Shown: positions 15,011-19,287 of the stretch, in pieces
Position numbering within the stretch: position 1 is the first letter of the stretch
Layout: each line of letters opens with the position of its first letter
Assembly: GCA_027311485.1 (NCBI GenBank)
Contig: DAICYU010000016.1
Location: 1-19,287, forward strand
Direction of reading: 5' to 3'
Length of the DNA stretch: 19,287 nucleotides
DNA from: Acetobacteraceae bacterium
GTDB taxonomy: Bacteria; Pseudomonadota; Alphaproteobacteria; Acetobacterales; Acetobacteraceae
The notes under the pieces: generated by a model
What the model was told of the DNA's origin: nothing
Seen by the model: the letters and a program-made list of their open reading frames with translations, nothing else
Databases searched by the model: none
Position numbers and translations under genes: made by a program

Positions 15011-15427
15011 ATGTCCGGGCTCAACCTCCTCATCCGTATATCCCGCCGCACGATCGAGGAGCGACAGATGGCGCTGGCCCAGGTCCGTCAGGCGCACGTG
15101 GAGGCAGCGGCGGCCGTGCAGGCCCACGAGGCTGGCATGACGGCCGAGTGCCATTTCGCCGGCAAGGACCTCGACGCGCTCGCCACCTTCACCACCTGGG
15201 CTTCAAACGCCGCCCGGTTCGGCAATACCCTGCGACAGCGGCGTGCCGACCTGGCCCGCTCGGAAGATGCAGCACACGGTGCGCTGCATGAAGCATTCGT
15301 TGGCCTGAAGCGTCTCGAACTTGCGCTGGAAGGGTCTGTCCGCGCTGCATCCGCCGCTTCGCGCCGCCGGGCGGATGCGGCTGCCGAGGAGCGTCAGCAG
15401 ATCCGGAGTGCCGCTGAGGCCGTGTAG
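15011..15427 (+). CDS. fliJ: FliJ-like flagellar export chaperone
   Basis: The 138-residue protein is almost entirely charged, Ala-rich helix with heptad character, forming two long helices with a short break near residues 55-65. The N-terminal LIRISRRTIEERQMALAQVRQ, the overall length and the C-terminal Arg/Glu-rich helix fit the FliJ family. FliJ is the coiled-coil central stalk and chaperone-escort protein of the flagellar type III export ATPase FliI. FliJ sequences diverge greatly, so the call rests on helical pattern, size and flagellar context, not on a fixed motif. The fliI gene that often precedes it is absent here; instead a protease gene diverges from it. Its stop lies only 8 bp from the stop of the convergent ParB-like gene, leaving no room for a separate terminator. 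Confidence 0.65.
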   Translation: MSGLNLLIRISRRTIEERQMALAQVRQAHVEAAAAVQAHEAGMTAECHFAGKDLDALATFTTWASNAARFGNTLRQRRADLARSEDAAHGALHEAFVGLKRLELALEGSVRAASAASRRRADAAAEERQQIRSAAEAV

Positions 15428-15435
15428 CCGCGTGG

Positions 15436-17154
15436 TTACAGCGGGATGCGCGGATTCTTGCGAAACTTGGCCCAGGCGCCGAGGATTTCGTCAATCTGGG
15501 CGTTCTGGTCGGCTTTCCGCAAATCGATCAGCCGGTCCCGCAGCCGAAGGATCACATGCCCGGCGGGCAGGTTGGCGGCTGTCTCCAGGCGGTCAAGGAA
15601 CACCTCGCCCAACGTCGGGTCATCGCGCAGAACACGATAGGCCGCATAGACCATGGCCGAGGACCGTCCGTAGCGGACCATTTTTCGGGCAAAGCCGCGC
15701 AGCCGCATCAGCTCCGGATGCGCCTGAATGACGTCGCGAACCTCCGATGCGGTCGGGCGGGCATTGGGCTGGCCAGCCGGCTTCAGTTCGCGCCGCCACA
15801 GCAGCACGGCGGTGGCCGAGATCAGCGCCTTGTCGCCGAACTCCTCAAACATTTCGTCAACGACCGGGGCCTTTTTTGCCTGTTTATCATAGGTTTCAAA
15901 TGCTTCCTCGGGCAGGCCGCGCATCACCACGACTTCAATCGGCTGTCCCGCTTCCAGTACTGCGGACAGCCGATGCTGTCCGTTCAGCAGCCGGCCCGAA
16001 CGGGCGAAGCAGATTGGCTGGGCATTGAACATCCACTGCCCGTTCGTGATGTCGCGGGCCATCGCAGCGACATGGGACTGTACGATGTTCCGGTTGCCCC
16101 GATTGAACGCCAGGTATTCCTCGGCGCGGTCCGGCGTAATCGTCTCGATCGTCATGGCACAGACGCTGGGATTCGTCAGCGCGGCTTCGGCCTCGTGCAC
16201 CAGCCGCGCTTCGGTTTCCTTGCGGGCGCTTGATTTCACGACATCACGCAGACCGCCGTAGCCTTCCAATTCCGGGAATGGCTCCGCATTCCGGGCGGTC
16301 TGACCGGGCATGCTCCATGTATAGGCATCGCTGCGCTTGCCGGTCATCGTGTCGTTCAGCGCTTTGATGCACACGGCAAACAACGCGGTGGCGTGCGGCC
16401 GGACCGCCCGGTCGGATCGGCCTTCGATCAGGCGGCGCCGGATCATGACCCCGGGTTCATTCGCCTCAAACCGTTCCGGATGAGCGATGGCGTCAAGGAA
16501 TCGACGGATCGCTGTCCGATCGGCCTGTAGGCCCATGAAGCTGAGCGGTGTCCGAACGGACTCCGCCAACAGGCGGGCCGGGTGGTCGAAGCTGAATTTG
16601 ACGGCGGTTTCGATCTCAAGGCGGTTGGCTTCCAGCGCGCGTTCCATCCGGCTCCAGGGTGGTGTGGATGTGCCGCGCGTCAGGGTTCCGTCCTCATAGC
16701 GGATCAGCTTGGCGAGCAGGCCTGCGACCGCGGCCGGGCGTGGAACGCCGCGGGTTTCCAGAACCCCGGTGAATGACCGGCGGCGCTGCTGGTCGATGGT
16801 GTGGAGGGTGTCATCGGGCACGTTTTCCACAAGTACTGTGACGAACGGCGTTTGTGCATCGATGCAGGCATACAGCCTTTGCAGACCATCAAGGAGCACG
16901 TCGTTGCGTGACAGGATGATCGGCATCCCGTTCAGGACCCATTCCCCGCTGCGCATAGCCTGCGCATAGGTGTTGACCGCGGCGGCATTCCGCTTCCCGG
17001 CCGATCGCTTCTTTGCAAGCAGGCTGGGAGCGAGCTCCGGCGTGATTCGCACGATCGAAAACCGCGCCAGATCGGCCGAGCGACCCTGGATCGGAACGAT
17101 GTGGCTCAACTGCGGACCCATGGTCTGCATTTCGGAAAGCATTGTGCCGGACAC
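15436..17154 (-). CDS. Duplicated ParB/DGQHR-like domain protein, function unknown
   Basis: This 572-residue protein has two copies of one module. Copy 1 (about 38-272) and copy 2 (about 339-560) each begin ITP, continue with a basic stretch, a helix ending in GEWVLNG or GQWMFNA, then a strand and a nucleotide-motif-like turn. That turn is LLDGLQRLYA in copy 1 and LLNGQHRLSA in copy 2, aligning with ParB box II (GERRxRA) and the DGQHR motif of DndB-like proteins. A helical part follows, ending in LR-rich sequence in copy 2. The His in GQHR is missing from copy 1. The ParB N-terminal fold binds CTP, but nothing here shows catalysis. No helix-turn-helix is obvious. The GTG at 17154 is preferred because AGGAGG lies seven bases upstream; the TTG at 17160 is too close. 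It diverges from flgJ. Confidence 0.8.
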   Translation of the reverse strand: MSGTMLSEMQTMGPQLSHIVPIQGRSADLARFSIVRITPELAPSLLAKKRSAGKRNAAAVNTYAQAMRSGEWVLNGMPIILSRNDVLLDGLQRLYACIDAQTPFVTVLVENVPDDTLHTIDQQRRRSFTGVLETRGVPRPAAVAGLLAKLIRYEDGTLTRGTSTPPWSRMERALEANRLEIETAVKFSFDHPARLLAESVRTPLSFMGLQADRTAIRRFLDAIAHPERFEANEPGVMIRRRLIEGRSDRAVRPHATALFAVCIKALNDTMTGKRSDAYTWSMPGQTARNAEPFPELEGYGGLRDVVKSSARKETEARLVHEAEAALTNPSVCAMTIETITPDRAEEYLAFNRGNRNIVQSHVAAMARDITNGQWMFNAQPICFARSGRLLNGQHRLSAVLEAGQPIEVVVMRGLPEEAFETYDKQAKKAPVVDEMFEEFGDKALISATAVLLWRRELKPAGQPNARPTASEVRDVIQAHPELMRLRGFARKMVRYGRSSAMVYAAYRVLRDDPTLGEVFLDRLETAANLPAGHVILRLRDRLIDLRKADQNAQIDEILGAWAKFRKNPRIPL

Positions 17155-17161
17155 GTCCAAT

Positions 17162-17167
17162 CCTCCT
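17162..17167 (-). promoter_or_regulatory. Ribosome binding site deciding the GTG start of the ParB-like gene
   Basis: Minus-strand AGGAGG ends seven bases before the GTG at 17154 and only one base before the TTG at 17160, so the GTG is the probable start. Confidence 0.7.
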
Positions 17168-17353
17168 GGCTGATGCCGCTGCGCAGCCCGATCAGGGCGT
17201 GCGATTCACGTAGCGATGTCGCGAAATGTTGTCAACCACATCCGAAACATCTCTTTTTTAAACGCATCCGCCTGGTTTCTGCGCAACGCGGTTGTGGTTC
17301 GTTGGTCTTTGTCCTTTTCGCAGCGATCCCGGCCCATTAAAGGGCGGCTTCGA

Positions 17354-17381
17354 TTGCGAAATGTCGTTGCGGGCGTATAGT
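17354..17381 (+). promoter_or_regulatory. Possible promoter of the flgJ-flgN pair
   Basis: TTGCGA, a 16-nt spacer and TATAGT resemble a housekeeping promoter about 50 bp before the flgJ-like start. The match is moderate, and the rest of the 270-bp gap shows only an AACCACA/TGTGGTT inverted pair far apart. Confidence 0.35.
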
Positions 17382-17432
17382 TACAAACGGTAAACGGGTG
17401 CGGCCTGCCGCAGATCGGCTAAGGGAGCTGTG

Positions 17433-17774
17433 ATGAAAGTAGTTCAGACGCCTGATCCAGCGATGGCCATCCGGGGCAGACCAGTCGCCATCGCAAACGT
17501 GTCGCCAAAGGCGAGCGATGCGAAGCTGCGAGCGGCCGCAAAGCATTTCGAGGCGATGTTCATGACGGAGATGATCCGGTCGGCCAGGCCGCCGTCGCAC
17601 GCGGCGGGCCGGTTCGCAACGGGCAATGCCGAGAAAACCTGGCAGGTGTTCATGGACCAGGCGCTTGGCGACGCCGCGGTTGCAGGCGGTGGCACTGGGC
17701 TTTCCGGGGAAATCGAGAAGGAACTGCGGGCTGCCCAAGGGCAAGGGCAAAGCGCCCGGGGAGTCAAACGATGA
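17433..17774 (+). CDS. Rod-binding protein, FlgJ N-terminal / CheL type
   Basis: The 113-residue protein matches the rod-binding domain of FlgJ, known in alphaproteobacteria as the separate CheL-type protein. Diagnostic parts are LRAAAKHFEAMFMTEMIRSA (about 32-51), a Gly-containing loop, and a C-terminal helix WQVFMDQALGDAAVA followed by GGTGLSGEIEKEL. The muramidase domain of enterobacterial FlgJ is missing, so cell-wall opening would need another enzyme. Its family scaffolds rod assembly in the periplasm. The ATG at 17433 is chosen because AAGGGAG ends five bases upstream; an adjacent in-frame GTG at 17430 is closer to it. It overlaps the following flgN-like gene by ATGA, so the two are probably coupled. 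Confidence 0.82.
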   Translation: MKVVQTPDPAMAIRGRPVAIANVSPKASDAKLRAAAKHFEAMFMTEMIRSARPPSHAAGRFATGNAEKTWQVFMDQALGDAAVAGGGTGLSGEIEKELRAAQGQGQSARGVKR

Positions 17775-18145
17775 CCTTCCTGGAACTTACCATCCGCCTG
17801 ACCGAGACGCTGCGCCAGGAAACGATGCTGGCCAGAAGCGGCGCCCTGGGCCAACTCAGGCGCGCTGCCGTCGCCAAGCAGGGGGCGTTCGAGGCTTTCA
17901 GGGAGGCGTGTGCCGCCCGGGATGCGCAAAGTCCCGGCAGCCCGGAGGAGCAGGAGGCCCTGCGCAATCTGCTGGTCGCGGCTAACGAAAGCGCGCTGGT
18001 GCTGGAAGCCGTCAAGGGAACGCTTGATGAGTTTGTGGCCAAGCTGAAGGCGGCGGTCAGTTCCCTGGCTGATTCTGGGACTTATGGGCCATCCGCATGG
18101 CGGTCGCGGCACGTGCAGGCGGTGCACCTGGATGCGTCCGCTTGA
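17771..18145 (+). CDS. FlgN-like flagellar export chaperone
   Basis: The 124-residue protein is mostly two long helices. The N-terminal part ELTIRLTETLRQETMLARSG, with a basic KQGAFEAFREA helix after it, fits the pattern of FlgN: an early Leu/Glu-rich helix, then a Lys before a second helix. The later NLLVAANESALVLEAVKGTL and the C-terminal SGTYGP also resemble the FlgN end, where a Tyr-Gly turn is common. FlgN binds hook-filament junction proteins FlgK and FlgL before export. The family is divergent and neither substrate is in the window, so this is an inference from size, pattern and context. It overlaps the flgJ-like gene by 4 nt and lies 160 bp before flagellin. Confidence 0.6.
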   Translation: MTFLELTIRLTETLRQETMLARSGALGQLRRAAVAKQGAFEAFREACAARDAQSPGSPEEQEALRNLLVAANESALVLEAVKGTLDEFVAKLKAAVSSLADSGTYGPSAWRSRHVQAVHLDASA

Positions 18146-18146
18146 T

Positions 18147-18174
18147 TTCACACAAAGTGAATTTCTGCGATAAT
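18147..18174 (+). promoter_or_regulatory. Candidate flagellin promoter
   Basis: TTCACA (18147-18152), a 16-nt spacer and GATAAT (18169-18174) match a housekeeping -35/-10 pair at 5/6 in each box. TGCGATAA also resembles the sigma-28 -10 (GCCGATAA) at six of eight positions, but no TAAA lies 15 nt upstream. The predicted leader would be about 125 nt. TTCAC/GTGAA (18147-18161) and CTATT-TACC-AATAG (18187-18200) are short dyads. Confidence 0.45.
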
Positions 18175-18271
18175 GCGTGATTATATCTATTTACCAATAG
18201 TTGATAGTCTGCTAAACACTGTCCCGTCATCGGAAGCCTGAACGGCCCTGATGACCTGGCGTCAGAACGGC

Positions 18272-18299
18272 GCTCCCGTAATACACCCTGAATGGGAGC
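18272..18299 (+). promoter_or_regulatory. Hairpin masking the flagellin ribosome binding site
   Basis: GCTCCC (18272-18277) is the exact complement of GGGAGC (18294-18299), with a 16-nt loop. GGGAG within the right arm is the Shine-Dalgarno sequence seven bases before the flagellin ATG. Pairing would hide it, giving possible translational control. Confidence 0.6.
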
Positions 18300-18305
18300 C
18301 ATCAC

Positions 18306-19202
18306 ATGACATCGATCCTTACCAACTCCGGCGCCATGGTCGCGCTGCAGAGCCTTGAAGCTACGCAAAAGGCACTGAGCGACACGCAGAATCAGATCTC
18401 TACGGGTCTGAAGATCCAGACTGCGAAAGACAATGCCGCCGTTTGGACGGTCGCCACGACGATGAAGGCGAACGTTGCCAGCTTGAACCAGGTCAGCAGC
18501 GACCTTGGTAATGCGGACTCGACGCTGGGCACCGCGGTGGCCGGCGCAACGCAGATCACCAGCCTGGTGTCCCAGATCCGCGCCCAGGCTGTCTCGATGA
18601 CTGACTCAGCGACCAATACGGCGGCAACGGGCCAGAACATCAAGCAGCTGATGAGCCAGATCCAGGCGACCATCAGCAGCTCGAGCTTCAACGGCGTCAA
18701 CCTGCTGAACTCCGACACCACCGCCGGCGTGAGCTTCATTGCGGCGACCGCCAACGACTACAACCCGGCCGGCGGCTCGGGCACCTCGACCTACATCGCA
18801 ACCGGCGCGACGATCAACCTGAGCAGTGCCGGCACTGTGGGCAACACCGTCGTGTCTGCCTTCAATGCTTTGATGACCACGCTGACGGGCGGCGCCGCCC
18901 TGACGTCGGGGACTGGCGCCGGCACTCTCAACAACGCCCTCGCGACAATCGACGCCTACTCGGCCCAGGTCGAATCGCAGGCGTCTGCTCTCGGTTCGGT
19001 GCAGAAAAACGTCGAGTCGCAGCAGACCTTCGTCAACAATCTGGCCAATACGTTCACAACCGGCGCCGGCAACATGGTGGATGCGAACATGACCGCCGAA
19101 TCCGCTATGCTGACTGCCTTGCAAACCCAGCAGCAGCTGGGCACCTCGGCTCTGAGTATCGCCAACCAGGCGCCGCAGAGCATTCTGAAACTGTTCCCCT
19201 GA
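18306..19202 (+). CDS. Flagellin
   Basis: The 298-residue protein is a short flagellin, the filament subunit. The N-terminal D0/D1 coiled-coil region (about 1-140) includes QISTGLKIQTAKDNAA, the conserved flagellin pattern (SSGxRINxAxDDAA in others), and ISSSSFNGVNLLNSD. The middle is a short Thr/Gly/Ala-rich variable part (about 140-205), and the C-terminal D1/D0 region (about 210-298) has VDANMTAESAMLTALQTQQQLG, followed by ALSIANQAPQSILKLF. The ends match flagellins of alphaproteobacteria, where this length is common. The leader holds a hairpin that could cover the ribosome site. The gene is followed by two stem-loops. Which flaF/flbT-type regulators act on it cannot be seen, as they would lie outside the window. 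Confidence 0.95.
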   Translation: MTSILTNSGAMVALQSLEATQKALSDTQNQISTGLKIQTAKDNAAVWTVATTMKANVASLNQVSSDLGNADSTLGTAVAGATQITSLVSQIRAQAVSMTDSATNTAATGQNIKQLMSQIQATISSSSFNGVNLLNSDTTAGVSFIAATANDYNPAGGSGTSTYIATGATINLSSAGTVGNTVVSAFNALMTTLTGGAALTSGTGAGTLNNALATIDAYSAQVESQASALGSVQKNVESQQTFVNNLANTFTTGAGNMVDANMTAESAMLTALQTQQQLGTSALSIANQAPQSILKLFP

Positions 19203-19210
19203 CTGTTGGC

Positions 19211-19235
19211 GGGGCTGGGCCTGGCGCCCAGCCCC
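19211..19235 (+). terminator. Strong hairpin after flagellin
   Basis: GGGGCTGGGC and GCCCAGCCCC form a perfect 10-bp stem with a 5-nt loop (CTGGC) starting eight bases after the flagellin stop. No T-run follows, so it may terminate by another route or protect the mRNA 3' end. Confidence 0.75.
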
Positions 19236-19243
19236 CCTGACGA

Positions 19244-19264
19244 TCCGACGGAGAATGCGTCGGA
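19244..19264 (+). terminator. Second hairpin after flagellin
   Basis: TCCGACG and CGTCGGA form a perfect 7-bp stem around a 7-nt loop, eight bases after the first hairpin. The remaining 23 bp to the window edge show no gene. Confidence 0.45.
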
Positions 19265-19287
19265 AGAACCGATATCGAGTGACGAGG

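Noticed and set aside
15556..16233. Plus-strand open frame of 225 codons opposite the ParB-like gene
   Set aside because: The minus-strand protein has two matching domain copies; this frame has none.
17231..17240. GTCAACCACA, also found at 11368-11377
   Set aside because: A single shared 10-mer in non-coding sequence without matching surroundings is likely chance.
18257..18271. Possible sigma-54 promoter (TGG, ten bases, GC) before flagellin
   Set aside because: Only the GG/GC dinucleotides match; the -12 box reads CGGC instead of TTGC, and it would give a very short leader that removes the hairpin arm at 18272.

Overview
This is a high-GC bacterial window dominated by flagellar and chemotaxis genes. 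An alphaproteobacterium, perhaps Rhodospirillales/Acetobacteraceae-like, fits best. The reasons are a short (298-residue) flagellin, a rod-binding FlgJ/CheL-type protein without a muramidase domain, a receiver-only protein resembling the CtrA receiver, and a compact cheA-cheW-cheY-cheB-cheR operon. The taxonomic call is inference from gene content.

Layout. The left edge (1-1197, minus) holds an unidentified open frame cut by the window and a ketopantoate reductase-family gene. From 1408 to 6450 (minus) runs the chemotaxis operon cheA-cheW-cheY-cheB-cheR. Its genes are joined by ATGA overlaps or a 3-nt gap, and it ends in a strong hairpin. A 175-bp divergent control region rich in inverted repeats separates it from a plus-strand run: cheY, cheZ, fliK and flgD. 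A receiver-only pseudo-response regulator (minus) converges on flgD. Then come almost 1 kb without a convincing gene and a methyl-accepting chemotaxis protein (plus). A secreted trypsin-fold protease (minus) converges on the MCP and diverges from a FliJ-like gene (plus). A large protein with two copies of a ParB-like module (minus) converges on fliJ and diverges from a flgJ/cheL-flgN-like pair (plus). Flagellin and tandem hairpins close the window.

How it works together. MCP signals pass through CheW to CheA, which phosphorylates CheY. Two CheYs are present, and the one beside CheZ has every catalytic residue, so that pair can form a phosphorylation/dephosphorylation module. CheR and CheB would methylate and demethylate the MCP, but the CheB receiver has lost its acidic pair, so feedback by phosphorylation is doubtful. 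FlgD (hook cap) and FliK (hook length) build the hook. FliJ-, FlgJ- and FlgN-like proteins serve export and rod/filament assembly, and flagellin forms the filament.

Most worth a second look: (1) the duplicated ParB/DGQHR-like protein inside the flagellar locus; (2) a hairpin that would mask the flagellin Shine-Dalgarno sequence; (3) the degenerate CtrA-like receiver; (4) the degenerate CheB receiver; (5) competing inverted repeats in the cheA leader. No mobile element, CRISPR array, tRNA or rRNA was recognised.
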